A stretch of 64,000 nt of DNA from Sphingobacteriia bacterium RIFOXYC2_FULL_35_18 (GCA_001829005.1 MIAG01000004.1:124001-188000), one strand, 5' to 3'. Counted from the first letter of the stretch, positions 25,598-34,868 are shown. Program-made: numbers and translations. The notes: a model not told the origin generated them from the sequence alone.

Positions 25598-26890
25598 ATG
25601 AATTACGCTGAAACCGTCTCCTATTTATTTAATCAACTTCCCATGTTTAGTAAAATTGGGGAAGCTGCCTACAAAAAAGACCTAACCAACACCATTGCAC
25701 TTTGTGAAGCATTGGATAACCCACATAAAAAATTTAAATCAATTCATATTGCAGGTACCAATGGAAAAGGTTCTACTAGTCATATGCTGGCGGCAATTAT
25801 GCAAGCGGCTGGTTTTAAAACAGGGCTGTATACTTCTCCGCACTTATATGATTTTAGGGAACGGATAAAAATCAATGGGGTTTGTTGCTCAGAAGAATTT
25901 GTAATCAACTTTACACAAAGAATTCAACATCAAATTGAAACTATTGCACCCTCTTTTTTTGAAATTACTGTTGCAATGGCGTTTGACTATTTTGCCGAGA
26001 ATGAGGTTGATATTGCTATTATTGAAACAGGCTTAGGTGGAAGATTAGACAGTACCAATATTATTTTACCTGAATTAAGTATCATTACCAATATTGGGAT
26101 GGATCATATGAATTTATTGGGGAATACGCTAACAGCTATTGCAGGAGAGAAAGCAGGAATTATTAAACCCTTCGTGCCTGTGGTAATTGGTGAATCTAAT
26201 AAGGAAACCTTACCAGTTTTTATTGCAGCTGCTCAATCAAGTCCTATATCGTTTGCAGAGAATGAATGGTATATAAGTGACTGGTTGTATCAACAGCCGC
26301 TATTGAATGTAACAGTAGTAGATAAAAGCAAAAATGAATACCAGCATTATGCACTTGACTTAACTGGGTTTTATCAAACTAAAAATCTCTTAACAGTTTT
26401 AGAGGCTTGTAAAGTGTTACAAAAAAATGGGTGGAACATTCAATCACATGATATTAAAGAAGGATTAAGCAATGTTAAGAAATTGACCGGACTGCAAGGG
26501 AGATGGGAAATCATTCAAACAAATCCAACGCTGGTATTAGATGTTGGTCATAATGTAGATGGCATCAAAGCAATTCTAACTCAATTAGATCTAAGCAATT
26601 TTAAACAATTGCATTGGGTAATGGGCATGGTCAAAGACAAAGACATTCAAGCAGTTTTGCAATTACTTCCAAGTACTGCAAAATATTATTTTACAAAAGC
26701 AAGTATTCCCAGAGCACTAGATGAGCAAGAATTATTAATCCAAGCAAAGGAATTTGGATTATCAGGTACTGCATTTAACGATGTTAATAGTGCAATAGAT
26801 GCAGCCAAAGAAAACGCCGACTTTTCCGATTTAATATTAGTATGCGGCAGCGTTTTTGTAATTGCCGAAGTAAATCGTCATCAGAATTAA
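25598..26890 (+). CDS. folC: Folylpolyglutamate synthase / dihydrofolate synthase
   Basis: Adds glutamate to dihydropteroate or folates in the cytoplasm, as an ATP-dependent Mur-ligase homologue. The 430 residues carry the P-loop HIAGTNGKGSTSHMLAAIM, the folate-binding GLYTSPHLYDFRERI and IIETGLGGRLDSTNII, the central metal site SIITNIGMDHMNLLGNT, GEKAGIIKP and the C-terminal domain VLDVGHNVDGIKA. I chose the ATG at 25598 over a TTG at 25580 that would overlap the promoter motif. Convergent with the NUDIX gene, 2 bp apart. Confidence 0.95.
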   Translation: MNYAETVSYLFNQLPMFSKIGEAAYKKDLTNTIALCEALDNPHKKFKSIHIAGTNGKGSTSHMLAAIMQAAGFKTGLYTSPHLYDFRERIKINGVCCSEEFVINFTQRIQHQIETIAPSFFEITVAMAFDYFAENEVDIAIIETGLGGRLDSTNIILPELSIITNIGMDHMNLLGNTLTAIAGEKAGIIKPFVPVVIGESNKETLPVFIAAAQSSPISFAENEWYISDWLYQQPLLNVTVVDKSKNEYQHYALDLTGFYQTKNLLTVLEACKVLQKNGWNIQSHDIKEGLSNVKKLTGLQGRWEIIQTNPTLVLDVGHNVDGIKAILTQLDLSNFKQLHWVMGMVKDKDIQAVLQLLPSTAKYYFTKASIPRALDEQELLIQAKEFGLSGTAFNDVNSAIDAAKENADFSDLILVCGSVFVIAEVNRHQN

Positions 26891-26892
26891 CT

Positions 26893-27453
26893 TTATGGCT
26901 TCAACCAACCTAATTTAACTGCCGCAGCAAACATTGCTCCTACTTGTGCTCCATGTGTGAAGGAGTTTTGTAAAAGTTTATTCATGAAGTCATGCTTATT
27001 TACTAAAACCAATTTGATGTCTTCATATTGATCAAATGAAGTATTACCAGTGAGAGTAAGTTGAGTAGCTAAATAAAAATGAGCCCGATTATTTTCTAAT
27101 GGGGGATTAGGATAAATTGAATATAATAATTCAAAATGATTGGATTGATAGCCTGTTTCTTCTTCCATTTCTCTTTTTGCAGCAAGCATTGGATCTTCTC
27201 CTGGCTCTATCATTCCTCCAGGTAATTCAAGCGATATAATACCCGCAGCATGTCTATATTGTTCTACCATTACAATTTCATCCTGAGCAGTCACCATTAC
27301 TACATTACAAAAATCGGGCACTTCAATTACGAAGTATGGATTGATGATTTGCCCATCTGGCAATTGACAAATTTCTTCCTTTATTTGCATCCATTTTTTC
27401 GCATACACAACAGTAGATTGCTGAACTGTCCAGGGTTTTATTGGATTTTGCAT
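26893..27453 (-). CDS. NUDIX hydrolase (ADP-ribose pyrophosphatase-like)
   Basis: A 186-residue cytoplasmic enzyme that hydrolyses nucleoside diphosphates linked to a moiety X. The NUDIX box is exact: GGMIEPGEDPMLAAKREM followed by EEETGY, with all metal-binding Glu residues. VVMVTAQDEIVMVEQYRHAA precedes it, as in the ADP-ribose pyrophosphatase group. Substrate is a guess. A second NUDIX gene is adjacent on the same strand. Confidence 0.9.
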   Translation of the reverse strand: MQNPIKPWTVQQSTVVYAKKWMQIKEEICQLPDGQIINPYFVIEVPDFCNVVMVTAQDEIVMVEQYRHAAGIISLELPGGMIEPGEDPMLAAKREMEEETGYQSNHFELLYSIYPNPPLENNRAHFYLATQLTLTGNTSFDQYEDIKLVLVNKHDFMNKLLQNSFTHGAQVGAMFAAAVKLGWLKP

Positions 27454-28017
27454 TTAATAAACGATTAATTTATTTAGCCGCATCAATGCGTATAAAATAG
27501 TACAAGTTTGCATTGATTGTATAAACTTTTGTTCTTTAAACTGGGTAATAAAATCGTCCCATTCCATTTCTATTACTTCTACCTCTTCCTCTGTATCTCT
27601 TATAGCCGAAGGGTCTTCCTCCCCTCCTGTTGCTAAAAACATATGCATTACATTGGTATTTGTAGTTGGATTAGGAGAAACTTTCCCCAGGTAGATAATT
27701 TCTTCAAATTGATATCCTGTTTCTTCTAATAGCTCTCTTTCAATTGCATTTTCTAGCATTGTATCAGTTGAATCAACACAACCTCCTGGCAATTCTAATG
27801 CAACAGTATCTAAACCTGGTCTATAAATTTTTTCAACAATAACTGTTCCCTTTTTAGTTATAGCTACTGCAGTTGCATAATCAGGAAAACCATAAACATA
27901 AAACGGCTCAATAACTGAACCGTCATTTTTCTGATAACTATTCTTTCTAACATCTGCCCATTGGTCTTTCACTAATTGTTCAGACTGCAGAAGTTTCCAT
28001 TTGTTGATTGAAGACAT
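27454..28017 (-). CDS. NUDIX hydrolase with a one-residue insertion in the NUDIX box
   Basis: A 187-residue paralogue of the following gene. The box reads GGCVDSTDTMLENAIERE then LLEETGY. Compared with the canonical spacing there is one extra residue and the first acidic position is Asp instead of Glu, but REx2EExGx is intact, so the metal site could be functional. Upstream strands AVAITKKGTVIVEKIYRPG and LDTVALELPGG are typical. I chose the ATG at 28017, which overlaps the upstream DinB stop as TAATG; an ATG two codons earlier exists. The two NUDIX genes abut, suggesting local duplication. Confidence 0.85.
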   Translation of the reverse strand: MSSINKWKLLQSEQLVKDQWADVRKNSYQKNDGSVIEPFYVYGFPDYATAVAITKKGTVIVEKIYRPGLDTVALELPGGCVDSTDTMLENAIERELLEETGYQFEEIIYLGKVSPNPTTNTNVMHMFLATGGEEDPSAIRDTEEEVEVIEMEWDDFITQFKEQKFIQSMQTCTILYALMRLNKLIVY

Positions 28018-28541
28018 TACCAATTGTTTTTTTCTCTTAACATTTTTATATGAGCAGTATGGTGCTTACCATGCCATGCATACATTCCTAGCAGATACCA
28101 TAAACTCATTTCTTTTTTGCTACCAGGATGATAAATCGTTCTCTCCCATTGGGTGGTTGTTAGGTCTTTGATTGCAAAATACCACCTGGTATGTAATGCA
28201 TGTAATAAGGTAACAGAAATATTAACAGGAAGATGAGAAACATCATTGAGCAATGTCCATGCATTTTCATCGTATGGCTTAATGATTGGGGCGTCTTCTG
28301 TTAAGCCTAACTTAAACCTGCAATAGGCATTCATATGACTATCAGCTAAGTGATGAACTACCTGGTGCAAAGTCCAACCTTCGTTTCTATAAGGTATATG
28401 CAATTGTGCCTCATCTAAATTCAATAAAGCTCGTTCTACCTCTTCTGGTAAAAATTGAATGTCTGCCAACCATTTATTTTTTTGGTTTTCAGAAAAGGGC
28501 AATGCTTCATAATGTCCTATCGGATATCGTTCATTTATCAT
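28017..28541 (-). CDS. YfiT-type DinB-superfamily putative metal-dependent hydrolase
   Basis: A 174-residue four-helix protein. YRNEGWTLHQVVHHLADSHM, RFKLGLTEDAPIIKPYDENA and the C-terminal AWHGKHHTAHIKML match the Bacillus YfiT/BstA-like family. The three metal ligands are a His of QVVHHLADSH and two from WHGKHHTAH. YfiT was described as a metal-dependent hydrolase; the bacillithiol transferase group is related. Substrate unknown. Its stop overlaps the start of the NUDIX gene by one base, and it follows the ABC ATPase by 4 bp, so it is in the fbp-to-NUDIX cluster. Confidence 0.88.
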   Translation of the reverse strand: MINERYPIGHYEALPFSENQKNKWLADIQFLPEEVERALLNLDEAQLHIPYRNEGWTLHQVVHHLADSHMNAYCRFKLGLTEDAPIIKPYDENAWTLLNDVSHLPVNISVTLLHALHTRWYFAIKDLTTTQWERTIYHPGSKKEMSLWYLLGMYAWHGKHHTAHIKMLREKNNW

Positions 28542-28545
28542 AGCG

Positions 28546-29310
28546 TTAGTTTTCGGCTCTTAATTCATGACCAGTAAGTTGAATAAATACGTCTTCTAAA
28601 TTGGCATTCTTCACCTGCTTTGGCCTTTCAAAACCACTTGCAACCAAATCATCTATCAATTTATCTGGTGAAGCCATTGCAATCACTTTACCGCTATCAA
28701 TTATGGCAACTCTATCACAAAGTACTTCCGCTTCATCCATATAATGTGTGGTTATAATTACAGTTGTGCCCTGCAATCGGATGGCTTTAATCAAATCCCA
28801 TAAATTCCTACGTGCCTGTGGGTCTAGACCTGTAGTAGGTTCATCTAAAAAAATAATTTTAGGTTGATTAATCAATGTGGTTGCAATAGAAAATCGTTGT
28901 TTTTGCCCTCCACTTAATTCTTTGTATTTGGCTTTGGCTTTGTCGGTCAAATTAACCATTTCTAATAATTCAATTGGATCTGTTGGTTGATTATACAAGC
29001 CAGCAAATAATCGAATTAATTCTGTTAAGTTGAGATTTGGATAATATCCAGATGTTTGTAACTGTACCCCAATTATTTTTTTTATCTCATTGGGCTCTTT
29101 ATCTAAATTGAACCCTGCAACATGAATGGTTCCACTTGTTTTATCTCTTAAAGTTTCAATAATTTCTAATGTGGTTGACTTGCCTGCCCCATTAGGCCCC
29201 AACAATCCAAAAATCTCGCCTTCAAACACTTCAAAATTGATTCCTTTTACTGCATGAAAACTCCCGTATTTTTTATGAAGGTCTTTAACACTGATGATTA
29301 CATTGCTCAT
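28546..29310 (-). CDS. ABC transporter ATP-binding protein (ABC-2/CcmA-type)
   Basis: A 254-residue ATPase subunit. Walker A is LLGPNGAGKSTTLE, the signature is ELSGGQKQRFS and Walker B IIFLDEPTTGLDPQAR, followed by the switch His in IITTHYMDEAEVLCDR. The type is that of ABC-2 export systems (drug or polysaccharide) with separate membrane subunits, but no permease gene is adjacent. The upstream gene is a small protein with two membrane segments, which is too short for a permease. It follows that gene by 2 bp. Confidence 0.92.
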   Translation of the reverse strand: MSNVIISVKDLHKKYGSFHAVKGINFEVFEGEIFGLLGPNGAGKSTTLEIIETLRDKTSGTIHVAGFNLDKEPNEIKKIIGVQLQTSGYYPNLNLTELIRLFAGLYNQPTDPIELLEMVNLTDKAKAKYKELSGGQKQRFSIATTLINQPKIIFLDEPTTGLDPQARRNLWDLIKAIRLQGTTVIITTHYMDEAEVLCDRVAIIDSGKVIAMASPDKLIDDLVASGFERPKQVKNANLEDVFIQLTGHELRAEN

Positions 29311-29312
29311 AA

Positions 29313-29798
29313 TTAAAATTTATAAATCAAGCCAGCAGATTGCGCCCCTAAGCCTAATGAAACAGTTGATTTCTTATATTGTTGGTTAAACAAGTCAACA
29401 GCTGTAAGTAGGTGATTTTGGCCTACCAATGTAAAATACCCCCCAGCAATGGATGCTGCGAAGCCGCTGCCAATCAAAGTCCACCCCATGCTTTTATTTG
29501 ATCCCGACAAATTGTTGATCCCAATTAATAATACAATAGCTCCTGAAAAACTGAGTACTTGACCCGTTATTTTATTTGATTGATGTTTTTGAAAGGACTG
29601 AATTATTTCTGGATTACCAGTTCTATAAAATAACTGTTTAAATTGAGTACTCCCTTTATAGATGCTATCATTATAAATTATATTATTAGGCTTTGTCATA
29701 GCAGTAAAACTCATCTTGCCCTTTAGCAATGCTTGCTGTGCAACCACAGATTGCCCTAATAAAATACCCATAAAAATAATCACCATTTTTTTTATCAT
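29313..29798 (-). CDS. Exported or membrane protein of unknown function
   Basis: A 161-residue protein with a signal peptide (MVIIFMGILLGQSVVAQ) and two further hydrophobic segments (GQVLSFSGAIVLLIGINNLS and MGWTLIGSGFAASIAGGYFT), ending TVSLGLGAQSAGLIYKF, which could be an outer-membrane-type C-terminus (Phe end). I recognise no family. It lies between fbp (8 bp upstream) and the ABC ATPase (2 bp downstream) and is presumably co-transcribed. Confidence 0.65.
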   Translation of the reverse strand: MIKKMVIIFMGILLGQSVVAQQALLKGKMSFTAMTKPNNIIYNDSIYKGSTQFKQLFYRTGNPEIIQSFQKHQSNKITGQVLSFSGAIVLLIGINNLSGSNKSMGWTLIGSGFAASIAGGYFTLVGQNHLLTAVDLFNQQYKKSTVSLGLGAQSAGLIYKF

Positions 29799-29806
29799 AG
29801 TAGTTC

Positions 29807-30820
29807 CTATTTTACGCCAGCAATCGCAGCCAGCTCTTCCATCATTAATTTACTACCAATAAAAAGAGGAGTACGTTGGTGCAATGAAGTGGGCACTATG
29901 TCTAAAATTCTTCCTACTCCATCGGTAGCAACACCACCTGCCACTTCCAAAATAAAAGCAAATGGATTGGCTTCGTATAAAAGTCGCAATTTGCCGCCAG
30001 GTTTTTCAATGGTTCCAGGATACATAAATATCCCTCCTTTTATAAGATTTCTATGAACATCAGCAACCATGCTGCCGATATATCGTTGAGTATATGGCCC
30101 ACCATTTTCCTTGGTTTTTCTTTGGCAACCATCAATATATTTTCTTACCCCTTCATTGTATTGAAAGAAATTACCATGGTTAACAGAATAAAATTTTCCC
30201 GAAGGTGGGCAAGTGATATTTGGATGACTCATGGTGAATTCGCCGATTGATGGGTCTAAAGTAAAGCCATTTACGCCTCTGCGAGTGGCATAAACAAACA
30301 TGGTACTTGATCCATATACCACATAACCTGCGGCAACTTGGTTTTTACCTGGTTGCAAAAAGTCCTCTTTTGTACAAGGCTTACCCAATGGGCTTACTCT
30401 TTTATACACCCCAAATATGGTACCTATAGACACGTTTACATCAATATTTCCGCTTCCATCTAAAGGATCAAATAGCACAACATATTTACTGTTGTTACTT
30501 ATTTCATCGTCAAAAACTACAAAATCATCCATTTCCTCACTTCCAATACCGGCACAACTAATGCCGTGTTGAAGTACCCCCATAAACTGGTTGTTGGCAA
30601 AAATATCTAGTTTCTTTACATCTTCCCCTTGCACATTAATACTACCAGCATCACCCAATATATCTACTAATCCGGCTTTATTTACTTCCACATTTACCCT
30701 TTTTGCAGCCAGAGCCATATCCCTAAGCAATCTGCTTAATTCTCCCGTTGCAGTTGGGAACTGACGTAACTGTTGTAAAGTAAATTCGTCTAGTGTTAAT
30801 ACGTTTCTATTAATACTCAT
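29807..30820 (-). CDS. fbp: Fructose-1,6-bisphosphatase, class I
   Basis: Dephosphorylates fructose 1,6-bisphosphate in gluconeogenesis. The 337 residues show the metal and phosphate site VVLFDPLDGSGNIDVNVSIG, the acidic ISCAGIGSEEMDDFVVFDDE upstream, and the sugar-binding YIGSMVADVHRNLIKGGIF with FMYPGTIEKPGGKLR. I chose the ATG at 30820 (MSINRNVLTLDEF); a TTG three codons earlier is also possible. It is divergent from lysC and first in the cluster running to the NUDIX genes. Confidence 0.96.
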   Translation of the reverse strand: MSINRNVLTLDEFTLQQLRQFPTATGELSRLLRDMALAAKRVNVEVNKAGLVDILGDAGSINVQGEDVKKLDIFANNQFMGVLQHGISCAGIGSEEMDDFVVFDDEISNNSKYVVLFDPLDGSGNIDVNVSIGTIFGVYKRVSPLGKPCTKEDFLQPGKNQVAAGYVVYGSSTMFVYATRRGVNGFTLDPSIGEFTMSHPNITCPPSGKFYSVNHGNFFQYNEGVRKYIDGCQRKTKENGGPYTQRYIGSMVADVHRNLIKGGIFMYPGTIEKPGGKLRLLYEANPFAFILEVAGGVATDGVGRILDIVPTSLHQRTPLFIGSKLMMEELAAIAGVK

Positions 30821-30869
30821 ATGGTGCAATTCGTTTACATAAAGATACTAATTGGGCGTGTACGCAGCG

Positions 30870-30877
30870 TATATTTG
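30870..30877 (+). promoter_or_regulatory. Candidate -7 element TATATTTG upstream of lysC
   Basis: Exact TAnnTTTG match in the 91 bp divergent gap between fbp and lysC, 34 bp before the lysC ATG. A second near match, TTTGTATAATA, lies closer to the gene. Confidence 0.4.
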
Positions 30878-30911
30878 TAAGTATATTGATTTGTATAATA
30901 AGCTTTAGATT

Positions 30912-32174
30912 ATGAAAATCTTCAAATTTGGCGGCGCAAGCGTAAATAGTGTTGAAAGAATAAAAAACTTAAAAAATATTGTTCAGGAATTCAGTAATGA
31001 ACCATTGGTAATTATTGTTTCTGCAATGGGTAAAACAACCAATGGATTAGAAAAAGTAGTCAATGCCTTTTACAGAGGAAACAAAGACGAATCTTTAGAA
31101 TTATTCAACATAGTTAAAAATCAGCACTTAACAACTGCAAAATACTTGTTGGTATTCAAGTATAATGATTGTGTTGCGCAGTTAAACGACTTCTTTACTG
31201 AAGTAGAATGGCTGCTTCACGACAAACCTGTAAGGTCTTATGACTATTATTACGATCAAATTGTTTGCATTGGTGAGCTATTTAGCACTTGCATTATTAG
31301 CCATTATTTAAATGAAGAAAAATTAACTAATCAATGGTTAGACGTAAGAGACTTACTAAGAACCGACAATAACTTCAGAGATGCGGGAGTTCAATTTGAA
31401 TATTCAGCAGAAAGAATAAAACAGGCAATTAAACAATATCAAGGTAATATTACCATTACGCAAGGATTTATTGGCGCAACAGACGACAATGAAAGTACTA
31501 CACTTGGCAGAGAAGGCAGTGATTATACGGCAGCTATCTTCGCCAATATCTTAGATGCCGAGAGTCTTACCATTTGGAAAGATGTAGAAGGTGTAATGAA
31601 CGCTGACCCTAAAGCATTTAGCGATGCTCAACTCATTCACGAATTGAATTTTAACGAAGTAATTGAGATGGCGTATTATGGGGCACAAGTTATTCACCCA
31701 AAAACAATCAAGCCGCTTCAAAATAAAAGCATCCCATTATTAGTAAAATGTTTTTTAGATCCCCAATTAGAAGGCACCATTATTCATAATAAGTTGGTCA
31801 AAAATCTTCCTCCAATTATTGTGATAAAAGCGCATCAGGTTATGATGCATTTAAAAACCAAAGACTTTTCGTTTATTGGAGAAGCGCCAATGAGCCAATT
31901 GTATGAAATCTTTAGCGTGTTAAAAGTGAAGCCTAACTTAATTCAAACTGGAGCAATCAGTTTACAGTTGTGTTTAGACGATCACGAAGAAAAAATAAAT
32001 CAGCTAGCGAATGAATGCAGTATACTATTTGATGTACAATTAGAAAAACAACTAAATCTCTTAACGATCAGACATTACAACGTTGAAATAATGAATGAGT
32101 TAATGGCTAATAAAGACCTACTATTAGAACAAAAAACCAAAGAAACGCTACAATGTATTTATAGAACTACTTAA
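30912..32174 (+). CDS. lysC: Aspartate kinase
   Basis: Phosphorylates aspartate, the first step to lysine, threonine, methionine and diaminopimelate. The 420 residues start with MKIFKFGGASVNSVERIKN (the KFGG phosphate loop) and carry TTLGREGSDYTAAIFANILD and IWKDVEGVMNADPKA, the substrate-binding region. The C-terminal 140 residues form ACT-like regulatory repeats (SQLYEIFSVLKVKPNLIQTG), somewhat diverged. This is a monofunctional enzyme, not fused to homoserine dehydrogenase. Convergent with the hybrid kinase gene (3 bp gap). Confidence 0.94.
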   Translation: MKIFKFGGASVNSVERIKNLKNIVQEFSNEPLVIIVSAMGKTTNGLEKVVNAFYRGNKDESLELFNIVKNQHLTTAKYLLVFKYNDCVAQLNDFFTEVEWLLHDKPVRSYDYYYDQIVCIGELFSTCIISHYLNEEKLTNQWLDVRDLLRTDNNFRDAGVQFEYSAERIKQAIKQYQGNITITQGFIGATDDNESTTLGREGSDYTAAIFANILDAESLTIWKDVEGVMNADPKAFSDAQLIHELNFNEVIEMAYYGAQVIHPKTIKPLQNKSIPLLVKCFLDPQLEGTIIHNKLVKNLPPIIVIKAHQVMMHLKTKDFSFIGEAPMSQLYEIFSVLKVKPNLIQTGAISLQLCLDDHEEKINQLANECSILFDVQLEKQLNLLTIRHYNVEIMNELMANKDLLLEQKTKETLQCIYRTT

Positions 32175-32177
32175 CAA

Positions 32178-34019
32178 CTAATAAAGATATTTTTCAATTG
32201 TTGCATATAATTCATCTTGTTTGAATGGCTTAACCAAAACCTCGTTAATTCCAGAAGCAATGTATTCATCTAAATCGTCTTGAACAATTGTTGCCGTTAA
32301 GCCAATGATGGGTATATTCCTTTTGGCTTCATCAGTATATTGTCTTACTATAATAGCAATTTCATCCCCAGTTAATTTGGGCACATTGATATCTGTTAAA
32401 ATAATATCGTAATTATTATCTTTAAATAATTGCAATCCAATTTCACCATCTTTTGCTATATCATATACAATACCCACTTTCTTTAATAACATGGTAAGTA
32501 ACATGATATTTACATCATTGTCTTCAATTACTAATACACGCTTATCTTTCAAGGAAGAAGAAATAGGATTCATTGCTGTTAACTCTTTTTCATTCGCAAC
32601 TTTGTCGTTTGCAACTTCGTATGGAATGGCAAAGGTAAACACAGATCCTTGATTTAACTTGCTTTCTACACCAATGGTACCACCCTGTAATTCAACCAGC
32701 ATTTTACAGATAGAAAGCCCTAGACCAGTTCCTTTGATTGCTCTACGGGTATCTTTACTAGTGCTATTATTGGTTACTTGGGTAAACTCTTCAAATACCG
32801 TTTTAATTTGATCATTGGGTATGCCAATACCAGTGTCGGCAACTGCAATTTTAACCATTACTTGCTTCTCAGTAGTTCCTGAAATATTGGCAATAATGGT
32901 AACATTCCCTTTTTCGGTAAACTTAATGGCATTACTCAATAAGTTATATAGAATTTGTTTTAACCTGAATAAATCCCCTTTTACTGCTAAATTTTTGTCT
33001 AATTCTATAATGGAATCTACTTTAATCCCTTTATTAGCAGCACTAGTTGAAGAAAGTGCAAATGCAACTTCTTCTATAGCAGACGCAATATAAAAAGGCT
33101 GTTTCTCCAATTTCAATTTACCTGCATCTAATTTTGAAAAGTCTAATACATCATTTACAGTAGATAACAAATGTTCCGATGAAGTTTTGATAGCATGTAG
33201 ATAGTTTTTCTTTTCAGTGTCTACCTCAATTTTATCAATTATTTCAGTGAACCCCATAATTGCGGTGAGAGGGGAACGAATTTCATGACTCATATTGCTC
33301 AAGAATCTACTTTTAACCTGCGCCAACTTTAGTGCCCTTTCCCTTGCTTCTAATATTTCATTTTCATAGTTCACCATTTTATAAATATTATAAACCAGAA
33401 CTCCTACAATGAATAAAATAATAAGTAATGAAACCCAGAAGAATTTTTGAATAACATCTGTACCTGTCACGGCATTTTTAAAGATAGTAGCATTTAAGTT
33501 TTCTCTAAAAGCATCTTCTTTTACTAAAACCCCTTTTAGTTGCTGATTGTATTTAGCGAGTATACTACTTAAAGAATCTACTTCTCTCCTATTCGTTGGG
33601 TCCACTTGATTTTCCTTTAACCCTTTTGAAAACAACTCAAATTCTGCAATCATTTTTGGTAAAGATTGCTCCTTGTTTAGCTGAAGAGTAATTTGGGCTG
33701 CTCTGCCACTATCACTTTCCATTTTTAACACTTTCAAATGTTCAATTGCTTTATCAATTGAAGTTGCAGATAGTTTACTCAATGAAACTTCACCCGTTTG
33801 TGTAAATCGAGTAAACATCAATTCCCCCTCTAATAAGACATCACTTGCAGTTCTGAGAATACTGATATTTTTGTTTTCAATACTCAGCGTATCTATCGAG
33901 TTTTTTAAAGTGATGATATTACGCGTGTTAATCACATTCAAAAAGAGAATGGAAACTACCACTACTAAGCACGCTATAATTAAAATGATATTTGAAAAAG
34001 AAAGTTTTGCCCGCTTCAT
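32178..34019 (-). CDS. Membrane hybrid sensor histidine kinase with receiver domain
   Basis: A 613-residue sensor. Two membrane segments (about 10-30 and 192-213) flank a helical periplasmic sensor domain of about 160 residues. The dimerisation domain has the phosphoacceptor H245 in SNMSHEIRSPLTAIMGF. The ATPase domain shows the N box LLSNAIKFTEKGN, the G1 box VADTGIGIPNDQIK and the G2 box GTGLGLSICKMLVELQGG. The C-terminal receiver (about 490-613) includes VLVIEDNDVNI, phosphoacceptor Asp in IILTDINVPKLTG and the Lys of VLVKPFK. No cognate DNA-binding regulator is adjacent, so the output is unknown. Confidence 0.93.
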   Translation of the reverse strand: MKRAKLSFSNIILIIACLVVVVSILFLNVINTRNIITLKNSIDTLSIENKNISILRTASDVLLEGELMFTRFTQTGEVSLSKLSATSIDKAIEHLKVLKMESDSGRAAQITLQLNKEQSLPKMIAEFELFSKGLKENQVDPTNRREVDSLSSILAKYNQQLKGVLVKEDAFRENLNATIFKNAVTGTDVIQKFFWVSLLIILFIVGVLVYNIYKMVNYENEILEARERALKLAQVKSRFLSNMSHEIRSPLTAIMGFTEIIDKIEVDTEKKNYLHAIKTSSEHLLSTVNDVLDFSKLDAGKLKLEKQPFYIASAIEEVAFALSSTSAANKGIKVDSIIELDKNLAVKGDLFRLKQILYNLLSNAIKFTEKGNVTIIANISGTTEKQVMVKIAVADTGIGIPNDQIKTVFEEFTQVTNNSTSKDTRRAIKGTGLGLSICKMLVELQGGTIGVESKLNQGSVFTFAIPYEVANDKVANEKELTAMNPISSSLKDKRVLVIEDNDVNIMLLTMLLKKVGIVYDIAKDGEIGLQLFKDNNYDIILTDINVPKLTGDEIAIIVRQYTDEAKRNIPIIGLTATIVQDDLDEYIASGINEVLVKPFKQDELYATIEKYLY

Positions 34020-34109
34020 GAATGCAATAATTGAACATTAAACCAATGGTCTCCAGCGGCTAAAAGGATAATAAAACAAGCACAAAATACAAAAAAATCG
34101 GATATAAAT

Positions 34110-34862
34110 TTATCTGGAAATCACTTTGTACACCCCTTTTTCGTTAATCCCAACAATTGGTAATTGTTTGTATTGTTCAAAATAATCAAAAACTTCTTTC
34201 AGTTGATTGGTAAAGTCTTGGTATATACTGTTTTGTGCAATATGAGATTGTAATACTTTAAATGAGTTTTCATTGGTAAACCGAACTGGGAAAATATGCA
34301 CTGGAATAAAGTCCTGCCCTTGTTTACGCACAATATTAGCCAGCACATACAATTCCTCAATTGGGTTATTTAAAATAGGAATACAACCAACTGTTGCACA
34401 TTTACCATGAATATAAATTTCTCCACCTGGGGCTTTGCTGTCAGTAAAATATAAATCACTTTGATTAGGATAATTGATTCCAAGCGAAAAATGATAATCG
34501 CTATTTGGGTTAAACTCATTAATATAATAAAATCCTTCTGGTACTTGCAAATCGCCTTCTCTTCTCTTTGGTCCTAATTTGCCAGAAAGTGCACAAACAT
34601 TATACGTTTTAAATAATGTAAATGGTTCTGTCATTGTATTTCTTACCCATATTTCTAACTGCCCATCTTGTTTAAAGCTTCTGATATACAATTGCTTGGC
34701 AGGCCAATTAAGTGATGCCTGTTCAAACTGTTTTTTTAGTTGCTTTTCTCTTTTATCAAATGCCAATTGTTCTTTTTTGGTCAACCCAGATTGAGCCAAT
34801 ACATTTTTCTCAATACCAAAAAACAGTACCAATGAAAATAAATGCTTGAAAAATGTTTGCAT
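34110..34862 (-). CDS. Exported YafK-like L,D-transpeptidase-fold protein
   Basis: A 250-residue envelope protein with a signal peptide (FKHLFSLVLFFGIEKNVLAQ) and a YkuD catalytic region: YFTDSKAPGGEIYIHGKCAT then VGCIPILNN, giving the catalytic Cys in VGC and the His in YIHGK. The HGxC...GC arrangement matches YafK-type enzymes that cleave or form peptidoglycan-to-protein links, rather than classical L,D-transpeptidases (HGx...SxGCxR). Activity is inferred. It follows the M14 peptidase by 6 bp on the same strand, so the two are likely one operon. Confidence 0.85.
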   Translation of the reverse strand: MQTFFKHLFSLVLFFGIEKNVLAQSGLTKKEQLAFDKREKQLKKQFEQASLNWPAKQLYIRSFKQDGQLEIWVRNTMTEPFTLFKTYNVCALSGKLGPKRREGDLQVPEGFYYINEFNPNSDYHFSLGINYPNQSDLYFTDSKAPGGEIYIHGKCATVGCIPILNNPIEELYVLANIVRKQGQDFIPVHIFPVRFTNENSFKVLQSHIAQNSIYQDFTNQLKEVFDYFEQYKQLPIVGINEKGVYKVISR

Positions 34863-34868
34863 AGTATG

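Noticed and set aside
30830..30911. A possible lysine riboswitch before lysC
   Set aside because: Only 91 bp separate fbp and lysC, and the segment after the promoter is too short for the lysine aptamer fold.
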